A stretch of 64,000 nucleotides of DNA from positions 124,001-188,000 of the forward strand of contig NZ_JACJRQ010000010.1 in assembly GCF_014697355.1 (NCBI RefSeq), in the 5' to 3' direction. Below, piece after piece: positions 26,721-36,897 of this stretch. Position 1 is the first letter of the stretch. Every line of letters begins with the position of its first letter. Under the pieces are notes generated by a model that was not told where the DNA came from, searched no databases, and saw nothing but the letters and a program-made list of their open reading frames with translations. The position numbers and the translations under genes were made by a program. Source of the stretch: Nostoc calcicola FACHB-3891. GTDB taxonomy: Bacteria > Cyanobacteriota > Cyanobacteriia > Cyanobacteriales > Nostocaceae.

Positions 26721-26987
26721 TTATCCGAATACTAGATCTGGTTCTTCACAGAAGTTGAATAAGGCTGAGTCACTTTCTGATTCATCTTCAAATACAGCAG
26801 AGATGTACCATTCACAGGGCGAATCATTCGTATATTCAGCCCAAGCAATCGTTACTGCTTCACCGGTGGGAATCCCTTCTTCAGAAAGGGTAAATTGAGA
26901 CCATTCATCCTCATCAAGAGATACCCACAATTCTGTAATTGCTTGATCGGTATTATTAGTGACGGTAAACGTAAATTGGTCTGACAT
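26721..26987 (-). CDS. Small conserved-type protein (VTNNT..I.ELWVS family)
   Basis: 88 residues. The opening FTFTVTNNTDQAITELWVSL, the central DEWSQFTLSEEGIPTGEAVT and a late CEWYISAVFEDE resemble a widespread family of small beta-rich proteins sometimes mislabelled argininosuccinate lyase. Acidic, with two Cys. No signal peptide in this copy. Function unknown. Confidence 0.6.
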   Translation of the reverse strand: MSDQFTFTVTNNTDQAITELWVSLDEDEWSQFTLSEEGIPTGEAVTIAWAEYTNDSPCEWYISAVFEDESESDSALFNFCEEPDLVFG

Positions 26988-27097
26988 ATATGTTCTACCT
27001 TTTTTTAATTAGATTGCACCCTGAAGTTATCCAATTACTAATTGTGGAGTGGGCATTTCAGGTGCTTACAACAAAATACAGGTAAGATACCTACCCC

Positions 27098-27132
27098 ACA
27101 AGATTGGATAATTTATTTATTGGAAGCCCTTA
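27098..27132. mobile_element. Solo right end of the AGGGACTTCCA element family
   Basis: ATTGGATAATTTATTTATTGG followed by AAGCCCTTAA matches the right end of copies A to C with two changes. No left end is visible, so this is a remnant. Confidence 0.45.
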
Positions 27133-27173
27133 ATACTTCCTTTTTCAGGGATTACAAGAGTGACTGTTCTAGG

Positions 27174-27479
27174 TTATTCAAACTTGAGCTTACCGTCAAT
27201 ATTGGCAATATGCTCATCTAGATTAATGTATGTTGCCAGATATGTCTCTTTGTCTGCTCTTTCGCACTCAGCGGGGAGTTTGTTAGTACCAGCTAAACCA
27301 ATATTGCCGCAGGTGAGAGCAAATTTATCTCCATCCCAACTCAACACTAATGCTCTGACAGGTTCAAGAAAATTCACCAGTTGCCCCTGAATAGTCTTTT
27401 CTAAGTACACAAAGTCCCAAACGAATGCAGCGTACTCCGAAGGAGTACGCTCGCAATGACTGTAAATATTTTTGTTCAT
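27174..27479 (-). CDS. Hypothetical protein, possibly a fragment
   Basis: 101 codons. The N-terminal ~20 residues are encoded by a palindromic repeat (AGCGTACTCC/GGAGTACGCT, 27430-27452), so the true product may start later. The rest (PVRALVLSWDGDKFALTCGN, INLDEHIANIDGKLKF) looks protein-like, but no family is recognised. It could be the C-terminal remnant of a longer gene. Confidence 0.35.
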   Translation of the reverse strand: MNKNIYSHCERTPSEYAAFVWDFVYLEKTIQGQLVNFLEPVRALVLSWDGDKFALTCGNIGLAGTNKLPAECERADKETYLATYINLDEHIANIDGKLKFE

Positions 27480-27522
27480 CTACTTAACTACCGTTACCCG
27501 CAGTATTTGTAGAGTATAGGTT

Positions 27523-28728
27523 TCAAGCAGCCTGACCTGGCTTAAGCACGACCTTGATACAGTTGTCTTTCTTATGCTTGAAAATTTCGTAGGCGTGCGG
27601 GGCTTGCTCTAGCGGCAGACGGTGGGTGATTACGAACGATGGGTCAATATCGCCGTTTTGAACGCGATCGAGTAATGTCTGCAAATATCGATGCACGTGT
27701 GTTTGTCCTGTTTTCATGGTTAAGCCTTTGTTCATGAAAGCACCCATCGGTATTTTGTCTACAAAGCCAGTGTAAACACCAGGAACCGACACTGTACCAC
27801 CTTTACGACAGGCAACGATCGCTTGACGCAATACATTGGGGCGATCGGTTTCCATTCGCACCGCTTGCATCGCCTTGTCATAAAAGCCTTCCAAGCCCAT
27901 ACCATGAGCTTCCATTCCCACGGCATCCATGACTGAATCGGGACCCAGACCCCCAGTCATTTCTTTGAGGGCTTCACCCACCTCGATGTCTTCATAGTTC
28001 AAAACTTCCGCTCCGCCGTCTTTTGCCATCTGGAGCCGTTCGGGAACGCGATCGATCGCAATGACGCGCCCAGCACCTAGCATGAAGGCACTTCTGATGG
28101 CAAACTGCCCAACAGGCCCGCAACCCCAAATCGCAACCGTATCTCCTGGTTGGATGTCACAATTTTCTGCTGCCATATAACCAGTAGGGAAAATATCAGT
28201 GAAAAATAGGACTTGTTCATCTGCCAATTCGTCGGGAATCTTGAATAACCCGACATCGGCAAACGGAACGCGGGCATATTCCGCTTGACCTCCTGCGTAG
28301 CCCCCCGTCAAAGCGGAGTAGCCGAAAAGACCCGATGGGGAATGACCCATAGCTTTTTCTGCCATCCAAGCGTTAGGGTTGGAGTTATCGCACAGCGACC
28401 ATAAATCCCGATTGCAGAAGAAACACGATCCGCAGGAAATCGTAAATGGGACAACGACGCGATCTCCAGGGAGAAGCCGCTTCGCGTCTACGCCAACTTT
28501 TTTATTCTTAACGCCCTTACCTAGTTCAACGATCTCTCCCATGAATTCATGCCCCAAAATGTCTCCATGTTTCATTGTGGGGTTGTAGCCGTTATACAGA
28601 TGTAAATCAGACCCACAGATCGCCGTTGATGTAATTTTCACGATCGCATCACGGGGATTAATGATTTTGGGATCGGGTACGGTTTCAACTTCTACCTTGT
28701 TGGTTCCTTGCCAGCAAACTGCTTTCAT
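27523..28728 (-). CDS. Zinc-dependent alcohol dehydrogenase (MDR), formaldehyde-dehydrogenase-like
   Basis: 401 residues. Medium-chain dehydrogenase with catalytic zinc ligands in [13 protein letters not shown] and [12 protein letters not shown], a structural-zinc loop ([18 protein letters not shown]), and an NAD-binding Rossmann motif [13 protein letters not shown]. The long loop after the structural zinc is like glutathione-independent formaldehyde dehydrogenases. Substrate not inferable. It is encoded 27 bp downstream of an SRPBCC gene and near the stump of a short-chain dehydrogenase, likely one former operon. Confidence 0.88.
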   Translation of the reverse strand: MKAVCWQGTNKVEVETVPDPKIINPRDAIVKITSTAICGSDLHLYNGYNPTMKHGDILGHEFMGEIVELGKGVKNKKVGVDAKRLLPGDRVVVPFTISCGSCFFCNRDLWSLCDNSNPNAWMAEKAMGHSPSGLFGYSALTGGYAGGQAEYARVPFADVGLFKIPDELADEQVLFFTDIFPTGYMAAENCDIQPGDTVAIWGCGPVGQFAIRSAFMLGAGRVIAIDRVPERLQMAKDGGAEVLNYEDIEVGEALKEMTGGLGPDSVMDAVGMEAHGMGLEGFYDKAMQAVRMETDRPNVLRQAIVACRKGGTVSVPGVYTGFVDKIPMGAFMNKGLTMKTGQTHVHRYLQTLLDRVQNGDIDPSFVITHRLPLEQAPHAYEIFKHKKDNCIKVVLKPGQAA

Positions 28729-28755
28729 TACTTTTCTTCTGTATTGTTATTAAGG

Positions 28756-29238
28756 TTAGTCATGTCCTTTCGGTTGGCCTTCAGTTGTAGCGATCTCGCC
28801 CGTTTCCATCAGCATTTTAAAGCGGCGCAGATCGTCTCCTAACTGCTGTTCGGGTGCTTCGCCAAAAAGTTTGGCAATTGCATCTCCAATTGCTCCACCC
28901 GGTGGATTGTATTCCGTGACAACTTTGACCTCGGTGCCGCGATCGTTGAATGTTGGCTTGAAGCGAACATAACCAGAGTTCGCAATATCTGCCCCTTCAA
29001 CTGAAGTCCAACTAATCAATTCGTTTGGGCGATCTTCAATAATGTCTGCATCCCATTCAAGGGTTGTGCCTAAAGGCCCGCTAGTTACCCAGTGAGATCG
29101 CTTGTCGTTATATACCTTCACATCTTTGAGATGCTTTGTAAAACTGGGCAAGTTCTCAAAGTTATGCCAGAAGCCGTAGAGTTCTTCTGCTGGCTTGTCG
29201 ATCGTTAAAGTTTTTTCAACCTTAATGCGTTGATTCAT
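28756..29238 (-). CDS. SRPBCC (polyketide cyclase/dehydrase-like) protein
   Basis: 160 residues. START-like fold with IKVEKTLTIDKPAEELYGFW, LPSFTKHLKDV, ELISWTSVEGADIANSGYVR and a C-terminal helix (LGDDLRRFKMLMETGE). Such proteins bind small hydrophobic ligands; the COG5637 subgroup fits best. It sits between the SDR remnant and the zinc alcohol dehydrogenase on the same strand. Ligand unknown. Confidence 0.82.
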   Translation of the reverse strand: MNQRIKVEKTLTIDKPAEELYGFWHNFENLPSFTKHLKDVKVYNDKRSHWVTSGPLGTTLEWDADIIEDRPNELISWTSVEGADIANSGYVRFKPTFNDRGTEVKVVTEYNPPGGAIGDAIAKLFGEAPEQQLGDDLRRFKMLMETGEIATTEGQPKGHD

Positions 29239-29268
29239 AACAATTGTCTGATTAAGATGTTGGCTGGC

Positions 29269-29343
29269 TCAAGCTAGTTCGTAACCTATGCCACTGGAAG
29301 CACCCGTTACCACAGCCAGAGGGCGGGTAAATGAACTGTTCAT
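29269..29343 (-). pseudogene. Truncated short-chain dehydrogenase (first 24 residues)
   Basis: From ATG 29343 on the minus strand the frame reads MNSSFTRPLAVVTGASSGIG then YELA and a stop at 29269. VTGASSGIG is the TGxxxGxG cofactor loop of SDR enzymes. The remaining ~220 residues are gone and the SRPBCC gene begins 30 bp on. This is a deletion remnant at the head of what was probably an SDR-SRPBCC-ADH operon. Confidence 0.8.
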
Positions 29344-29874
29344 ATCCGTGCAAACTCCTGTGTAATTGCTCCACCCCGCTCGTTGTAGCTTACATGTTGT
29401 AGCTACCAAACAGATTACGTGGACTTTTAACTTCAACCCTAATCATCTTAAGAAGCTAGCGATGTGATTACGTCTTTCCCCAGAAGTATCGCCTTTTATG
29501 TCTTTAAGGTTACTTTTTGAATCTTCCGTATATATTTCTAACCCTACATTTAGATCGATCTTTGAGTAGCGATCGCGCCTAACTCATTTGTTAAATCCAA
29601 GATATCAAGCGATCGCGCCATCAGTGAAACACGATACGCGCTGCTGATTATCGCGCATAACCTACACAATTCCCCCGACTAGCAGCCCTAACATTGGCAA
29701 CTTTCTATGAATTCATTTCCCTGATTTTCTCATTTTCCCAAAAAATTTGTAGTATCCCCTTGACATTATGTATTTTACATATTACAAATGTAATATAGAG
29801 AAAAAAACCTCCCCAAGAGGCAAAATCAAAACACCTCAGAACCAAGAAAATTGAATAGCTAGTTACAACTTTTG
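29344..29874. other. Intergenic region upstream of the tRNA-like array
   Basis: 531 bp with several GCGATCGC sites (near 29570 and 29611) and no supported gene. A minus-strand frame at 29705-30097 is the antisense of the tRNA-like elements and is not called. The right-hand part holds a candidate promoter. Confidence 0.5.
29760..29796 (+). promoter_or_regulatory. Candidate promoter and operator for the structured-RNA array
   Basis: TTGACA at 29760-29765 is a perfect -35 box. Downstream, ATTACAAATGTAAT (29781-29794) is a 14-bp inverted repeat overlapping TAATAT, which could be an operator at a -10 region. The spacing from TTGACA to TAATAT (25 bp) is too long for a classical promoter, so exact boxes are uncertain. 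Confidence 0.4.
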
Positions 29875-29955
29875 GGGGTCGCGATTGGCGTTCGACTGCT
29901 CCGAAACCAACAAACGGACGGTTGCAGGATTCGGGTTCAATTCCCGACGACTCCA
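29875..29955 (+). ncRNA. tmRNA-like tRNA domain without an mRNA-like part
   Basis: GGGGTCG (29875-29881) pairs with CGACTCC (29948-29954), 7 of 7 with one G-U, followed by discriminator A. A canonical T-arm TCGGG-TTCAATT-CCCGA occupies 29931-29947. The 5' part carries TTGGCGTTCGAC, like the conserved GG.TTCGAC of tmRNA, and there is no normal D or anticodon arm. Instead CTGC/GCAG and TCCG/CGGA form a short P2-like stem with a bulge. It looks like the tRNA-like domain of a tmRNA with tag frame and pseudoknots absent, about 81 nt. No CCA is encoded. Confidence 0.55.
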
Positions 29956-30056
29956 CTGTCAAAAAAGCAAAAGTAGAGACGCGAGTAATCGCGTCTGTGC
30001 AAAAGTTAAAAGGCAAAAGAAACAAAAGAATAATTTCTATTATTCTTAACAAACTT

Positions 30057-30267
30057 GGGTCTGTAACTCTAATGGTAGAGCGCCTGGATTCATTCACTTG
30101 TGCCCTGACAGAAAAAGCTTACATACTTGCTCAAAGGTAGAGCGATCGTCTCTAAAACGATAAGTGCAGGTTCAATTCCTGCGGTGTTACCACAGCTTTT
30201 TCAACTTGTACGAGGTGTGAGTGCAACTCTCACAGGGAAGGTATCGGTTCAATCCCGATCAGATCCA
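30057..30267 (+). ncRNA. tRNA-like fold interrupted by a Y-RNA-like element
   Basis: GGGTCTG (30057-30063) pairs over its full length with CAGATCC (30260-30266), one G-U, with discriminator A. D-arm CTC..TAATGGTA..GAG is at 30067-30080 and T-arm ATCGG-TTCAATC-CCGAT at 30243-30259. Between the D-arm and a hairpin TGTGAG-TGCAACT-CTCACA (30216-30234, in the anticodon-arm position but lacking U33) lies the whole Y-like element at 30095-30217. The halves of one cloverleaf are thus ~150 nt apart. Whether it is processed, charged or purely structural is unknown. Confidence 0.6.
30095..30217 (+). ncRNA. Y-RNA-like element 1, with tRNA-like module
   Basis: Outer strands CACTTGTGC (30095-30103) and GTACGAGGTG (30208-30217) pair imperfectly. 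The inner stem GAAAAAGC (30111-30118) / GCTTTTTC (30195-30202) is perfect; between the stems lie CCTGACA and AACTT. Inside is a cloverleaf-like set: D-arm GCTC/GAGC, anticodon-like arm ATCGT-CTCTAAA-ACGAT and T-arm GCAGG-TTCAATT-CCTGC. The acceptor end is closed by the Y stem, so it cannot have free tRNA ends. This is the design of bacterial Y RNAs. It lies 100 nt upstream of the gene at 30317. Confidence 0.72.
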
Positions 30268-30268
30268 T

Positions 30269-30517
<249 letters not shown>

Positions 30518-30561
30518 ATAAATTCTCCGCGTCTCCCACTCTCCGCGTCCCCGTGTCTTCT

Positions 30562-30699
30562 TTCCGCACCCTAACTTGTAAAGCCTACACACCATCCGGC
30601 AACGGATATACAGGTTCGATTCCTGTCGCTTCCACTGATGGGAGCGTAGCCAAATTGGTAAAGGCAACTGTGAAAATTGCTTTGCTAACTTGTGCGGAA
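30562..30699 (+). ncRNA. Y-RNA-like element 3, enclosing a circularly permuted tRNA-like fold
   Basis: Outer stem TTCCGCAC (30562-30569) / GTGCGGAA (30692-30699), internal loops CCTAACTT and TAACTT, inner stem GTAAAGC (30578-30584) / GCTTTGC (30679-30685). Inside, the 3' half of a tRNA comes first: variable-arm hairpin ATCCG-GCAA-CGGAT, T-arm ACAGG-TTCGATT-CCTGT, acceptor strand CGCTTCC and A (30594-30634). Then CTGAT, then the 5' half: GGGAGCG (30640-30646), D-arm GCC..TTGGTAAA..GGC. GGGAGCG and CGCTTCC pair 7 of 7 with one G-U. CACA/TGTG pairing at the anticodon-stem position joins the Y stem. Confidence 0.75.
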
Positions 30700-30743
30700 T
30701 TTCAATTATTTAAGAATACAGAATTCAGAAGTCAGGAGTCAGA

Positions 30744-30781
30744 ATTGGCTAAACCTTAGCTATCCGCTAACAGAATAAATT
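30744..30781. repeat. Dispersed repeat GGCTAAACCTTAGC.., copy 1
   Basis: TGGCTAAACCTTAGCTATCC and CGCTAACAGAAT recur almost unchanged at 48302-48341 downstream of ligA, both times next to CAGAATTCAG-type heptamers. Confidence 0.6.
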
Positions 30782-30970
30782 ATGTATGCCTAGCTGATGG
30801 ATAACTGGGTTTGAGTCCGAAAAAATTTTGAGTTTTGCGGTGTTTCTAGTTTGCGGTTATAAATCCGCCACTGATTGCATTCTAAATTCTGAATTCTGAA
30901 TTATGACATCTCTTTTAAATTGTATTTATCTATTAACTTTTACTCAATCAATTACATGGAGGTGAGTTCA

Positions 30971-31766
<796 letters not shown>

Positions 31767-31771
31767 AATTT

Positions 31772-31899
<128 letters not shown>

Positions 31900-31903
31900 T
31901 TCA

Positions 31904-31937
31904 ATTTTGGATTTTAGATTTTGGATTTTGGATTACA
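31904..31937. repeat. STRR-like ATTTTGG/ATTTTAG heptamers
   Basis: Four to five tandem TTTTGGA/TTTTAGA units directly after Y-like element 2. Related heptamers follow element 4 (32787-32850) and precede the E1-like gene (36866-36896). Confidence 0.7.
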
Positions 31938-32086
31938 AATAAGAATTCAGGAATAAAACAACCTTTATGGTTTACCAGACTGAGATTGTTTACTTGACTT
32001 CCTTGAAATCTGCTGTAATTACGAAGCTGTTGGGTGGAATTTAAAACAATACTAATTATTTCAATTTGGTATGATTCGAGGCTATT

Positions 32087-32467
32087 ATGTCTGTGGAAAA
32101 TCTAGAAATTTTAGAACAAATAAAGTCTCTAAATGTTAATGAGATTGGTCAATTAGTAAAGCAGATTGAAGTAACTTTCAATGTCGATATATCCACACCT
32201 AAATTCCTTCAGATTGACAAGCGAGATGAGGATGAAACTCAACCGCAGATTCAAACGGAATTTGATGTCTTGTTGGTATCGGTTCCAGCAGAGAAAAAGA
32301 TTGCCTTACTCAAGGTCATCCGGACGGTGACTGGACTGGGACTCAAAGAAGCAAAAGACTTTGTGGAATCTCTGCCTCAAGTAGTTCAGGCAGGACTGAA
32401 TCACGAAGCGGCTGTAATTCTCAAGCAGCAGCTAGAGGAAACAGGAGCAGTTGTTTCCCTAACGTAA
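32087..32467 (+). CDS. Ribosomal protein L7/L12 C-terminal-domain paralogue
   Basis: 126 residues. The C-terminal ~65 residues (FDVLLVSVPAEKKIALLKVI, RTVTGLGLKEAKDFVESLPQ, then AAVILKQQLEETGAVVSL) match the L7/L12 C-terminal domain, which recruits translation factors and shares its fold with the ClpS adaptor. The N-terminal half (EILEQIKSLNVNEIGQLVKQ) resembles the L12 dimerisation region. It is not in an rplJL operon, so it is a second, specialised L12-like protein. It lies between Y-like elements 2 and 4. A role linking the cluster to ribosomes or proteolysis is inference. Confidence 0.78.
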   Translation: MSVENLEILEQIKSLNVNEIGQLVKQIEVTFNVDISTPKFLQIDKRDEDETQPQIQTEFDVLLVSVPAEKKIALLKVIRTVTGLGLKEAKDFVESLPQVVQAGLNHEAAVILKQQLEETGAVVSLT

Positions 32468-32584
32468 CAGAATAGGGCATGGGGCATTGGTTATTCTCCC
32501 CCTGCTTCTTCATCTCCCAATACGGTTCGGTTAAAGGGGAAAGGGGAAAGGGGAAAGGTTTTAAATACATCCTTTACCCCTTAA

Positions 32585-34297
<1,713 letters not shown>

Positions 34298-34492
34298 GTT
34301 CTAAAGTATGACAATGCTTATTATCATAAATAGTAAGCATTGAATTTTTTCAATGTTACCTACTTGTACTTTTTTCAAGTCAAGCAACTAAATAAGAAAT
34401 ATTTGAAAACTCTAAAAACTTTTCTCAGTTTGAGTTTAGCTGTTGGGATTTTGGCAACACAAAGAGCTTTATCATCAAAGCTTTAAATGTCT

Positions 34493-34897
34493 TCAAAGCT
34501 TTTGAGTCGCGATCGCCAGTCTTGTACCAGGAACTTTTCGCACTTTATCCATTACACCTACCGCCAGCCCCATATTTGCTTTTTCATCGGCATTAATCAC
34601 TACTAATACATTTTGATTACTGCCAACTAAAGTACGTATTTCTTCTGTCAAAGCATCAAAAGTAGTTGGTTGGCGATTTATGCTTACTTGTCCTTGTGAA
34701 TCGATCGTAACTGTAATTTTTTCTGGGGTTTGTGATTGTTGTCCAGTGTTAGCTTTAGGTAAATTTACTGGCAGACCTTCGGAATTAGTTAAAAACAAAG
34801 TCGAGATAACAAAAAACGTCAAAAGAGTAAAAACTACATCAAGTAATGGCACAATGTTAATTTGTGCCGGAATATTAGGTTCTTTGGGTAACTTCAT
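34493..34897 (-). CDS. exbD: ExbD/TolR-family proton-motive-force coupling protein
   Basis: 134 residues. One N-terminal membrane helix with the key Asp (INIVPLLDVVFTLLTFFVIS), then a periplasmic beta/alpha domain (VTIDSQGQVSINRQPT, VLVVINADEKANMG). It works with an ExbB/TolQ motor to energise outer-membrane transport. Overlaps the end of the upstream exbB-like gene by 23 nt, so the pair is co-translated. No TonB gene is adjacent. The pair interrupts the otherwise plus-strand Ro cluster and may be unrelated to it. Confidence 0.9.
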   Translation of the reverse strand: MKLPKEPNIPAQINIVPLLDVVFTLLTFFVISTLFLTNSEGLPVNLPKANTGQQSQTPEKITVTIDSQGQVSINRQPTTFDALTEEIRTLVGSNQNVLVVINADEKANMGLAVGVMDKVRKVPGTRLAIATQKL

Positions 34898-35543
34898 AAG
34901 CTTTTTCTGTTGGTTGAAAACGACGAAGGTAGATTAGTTCTAAGTGTCCGCCATACTCCTCAATACGTTCTATTTCACTCTGGTATAAGCCTCTAAAAAT
35001 ACTGGCAAATGTGAGTGTCATAATACCTACTAACAATCCGAATGAAGTAGCGATTAAATCTTCACTAATACCTGCCGTCAAACCAGCTTTATTGGTAGCA
35101 GCAAGATTACCAATATTTAAAGATGCAAAAGTTGTCATCAACCCAAATATTGTTCCCTGAAGACCAAGTAAAGGTGCAAGTCCAACAATTGTGTCAAAAA
35201 TATGATTAAAACGCTTAAGTAACGACATTTCAACTTTGGCTTCAGTTTCCAATGCCAAACGAAACTCTTCTGGAGTCGGGTTCTCAAGTTCTAAAGTAAA
35301 AATAAAAATGCGGGCTATGGGTAAATCAATATTTTTTCGTAGTTTTTCTATAGCGCCAACTACATTATTTAAACGGTACAAATTCAAAACATCTCGTGCT
35401 ACACGCTGTTGACGATTATAAACTTTCCACCAAAAGATTGTACGCTCGGCAGCTAAAGCTATTGCCAAAATCGAGCATATGAGAAGAGGCCACATGACAG
35501 CACCGCCTGCTTCAAACAATTCACGTATTCTGCCTACTTCCAT
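34875..35543 (-). CDS. exbB: MotA/TolQ/ExbB proton channel family protein
   Basis: 222 residues with three membrane segments (AVMWPLLICSILAIALAAER; LAPLLGLQGTIFGLMTTF; GISEDLIATSFGLLVGIMTL), the arrangement of ExbB/TolQ. The channel Thr in the second and third helices is visible. It forms the proton-driven motor with the ExbD-like protein encoded immediately downstream (23-nt overlap). Named exbB by family; TolQ function cannot be excluded. Confidence 0.9.
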   Translation of the reverse strand: MEVGRIRELFEAGGAVMWPLLICSILAIALAAERTIFWWKVYNRQQRVARDVLNLYRLNNVVGAIEKLRKNIDLPIARIFIFTLELENPTPEEFRLALETEAKVEMSLLKRFNHIFDTIVGLAPLLGLQGTIFGLMTTFASLNIGNLAATNKAGLTAGISEDLIATSFGLLVGIMTLTFASIFRGLYQSEIERIEEYGGHLELIYLRRFQPTEKAYEVTQRT

Positions 35544-35722
35544 CTAGCTAGTCCTTTTAAATCTATGCGAATAACTAAAGAACAATCATCATACACAATA
35601 CCATGCAGTTGACATAAGTTGTCAATTCTTTTTCAAATTATACATATTCTAAACTTCGGTGAAATCTAGAAAGCCTACTGCCCATAGTTAGCAATAATGC
35701 CCAATATGGTGATGTCCCTCTA

Positions 35723-35836
35723 GTAAGGGACTTGCAATTAAAAAAAATAATCAATCGCTGTGTAGGCAGGGGAGCAGGGGGAGAAGAAAAATATCATCTG
35801 AATAAATTGGGTAATTTCTTCTCTGGAAGTCCCTAA
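35723..35836. mobile_element. MITE-like element, AGGGACTTCCA family, copy C
   Basis: TAAGGGACTTGCA (35724-35736) and TGGAAGTCCCTAA (35824-35836) bound a 113-bp element. The interior CAATCGCTGTGTAGGC then AGGGGAGCAGGGGGAG is the reverse-strand counterpart of copy A. It ends 16 bp before the Y-RNA-like remnant at 35852. Confidence 0.75.
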
Positions 35837-35851
35837 CTGAGAACACGCAAT

Positions 35852-35873
35852 GCTTCACCAACTTGCACGCAGG
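35852..35873 (+). ncRNA. 3' arm of a Y-RNA-like element (remnant)
   Basis: GCTTCACCAACTTGCACGCA matches the 3' strands of the complete elements (GCTT..(C/T)AACTTG(C/T)(A/G)CG) but no 5' partner strand is visible. The MITE copy C lies directly upstream and may have destroyed it. The spacer position, ~95 nt before the gene at 35967, repeats the pattern seen for the other genes of the cluster. Confidence 0.4.
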
Positions 35874-35966
35874 AAATAATTAGATTAACTCGTAATTAAT
35901 AAAGTTATATTTTATACCTATCTTTAGATTGCATTTGTAGCGGATTTTAAATAATTGGTATTAGTT

Positions 35967-36797
35967 ATGAGTAACATATTTAAGCTAATCAACCAAATTG
36001 CTGATGCCGAAGCACATCTGTATGCAACTCAATTTCTTGCCCCTTGTGTAAAAGGTGGACGAGTTCGCACACGAGTAGCTGGGATGGTCTACACCTTCAG
36101 ACCAAAGCCTAGTAAATTTGAAGGTTGGGGCATCTTTCAGCCTGTGGATGAGAAGACAGCAACAGTTGTGGAAGAAGCAGATTTACCCCAAATTACCGAA
36201 TATCTGCAACACTTTCCCCAAATACGGCTGCGGTTAGCACACCAATTGCGGGGACAAACTTGGTTAGCATACCCTGTGAATGAAGCTGATGTGCGTCAAC
36301 GGTTGCAGGTGGTGAAACCGATCGCCATTCATTTAGTAACTGAAGGTATCATCTTTGACCAAATCATTGCCCGCTGGAATGGACAATCCTGCTGGTTTGA
36401 GGAAATCGATCGCCGTACCGATCCGGAAATTGTTGAAACTCTGCAATCTGCTGTTAAAGAAGTTATTCCGGTTGAAGAATTGCAATTCAAAGGCATCACT
36501 CCAGAAATCCGCACGGTGTATGAATTAGCAACTGCGCGAATTGATGGCTTTGCTCAACCCCAACAGGATGAAAAACGATTGAAAAAAGCATTGCAGATGG
36601 GCGGCGGTGAATTAAAACAGTTCCAAGATCGCGGCGATTACTGGACAGTCGATTGGACAACTGCTGATGGTGTTCGCCACAGTAGTGCGATCGCCAAAAC
36701 TGACTTGACTGTAATCAGTTCCGGTATTTGCCTAAGTGGCTACGATCGCGACTTCGACTTGCAATCCTTAGTAGCTGTCATCGAACAACAAGAGTAG
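35967..36797 (+). CDS. Uncharacterised 276-residue protein of the Ro/Y-RNA cluster
   Basis: 276 residues from ATG 35967 (MSNIFKLINQIADAEAHLYA). Notable segments: TQFLAPCVKGGRVRTRVAGM, VYTFRPKPSKFEGWGIFQPV, IRLRLAHQLRGQTWLAYPVN, CWFEEIDRRTDPEIVETLQS and the C-terminal WTVDWTTADGVRHSSAIAK then GICLSGYDRDFDL. No signal peptide or membrane segment. I do not recognise a named domain. A GRVRTRVAG basic strand and beta-rich C-terminus could bind nucleic acid. It lies 100 nt upstream of the E1-like gene, likely co-transcribed with it. Confidence 0.7.
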   Translation: MSNIFKLINQIADAEAHLYATQFLAPCVKGGRVRTRVAGMVYTFRPKPSKFEGWGIFQPVDEKTATVVEEADLPQITEYLQHFPQIRLRLAHQLRGQTWLAYPVNEADVRQRLQVVKPIAIHLVTEGIIFDQIIARWNGQSCWFEEIDRRTDPEIVETLQSAVKEVIPVEELQFKGITPEIRTVYELATARIDGFAQPQQDEKRLKKALQMGGGELKQFQDRGDYWTVDWTTADGVRHSSAIAKTDLTVISSGICLSGYDRDFDLQSLVAVIEQQE

Positions 36798-36897
36798 TGA
36801 AAGAAGAATTCAGGAGTCAGAATTCAGAATTCAGAAGTCAAACAGGTTTAATACCGAGTATACAATCTAAAATCCAAAATCTAAAATCCAAAATCGA

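Noticed and set aside
30145-30161. Anticodon-like loop CTCTAAA in element 1 could read as CUA, an amber-suppressor tRNA
   Set aside because: The element has no acceptor stem with free ends; the arms are closed by the Y stem, so decoding is very unlikely.
30057-30267. Group I or II intron inside a tRNA gene
   Set aside because: The insert has no recognisable group I core (P3-P8) and is only ~130 nt; it is fully explained by the Y-like element.
30781-30886. A further tRNA-like element (GCCTAGCTGATGGATAACTG.., GCGGTTATAAATCCGC)
   Set aside because: D-like and T-like hairpins can be drawn, but the T-loop is not canonical and there is no Y stem or acceptor pairing.
34493-35543. ExbB/ExbD pair as a component of the Ro/Y-RNA system
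   Set aside because: Opposite strand, no structured RNA of its own, and a well-known envelope function; linkage may be accidental.
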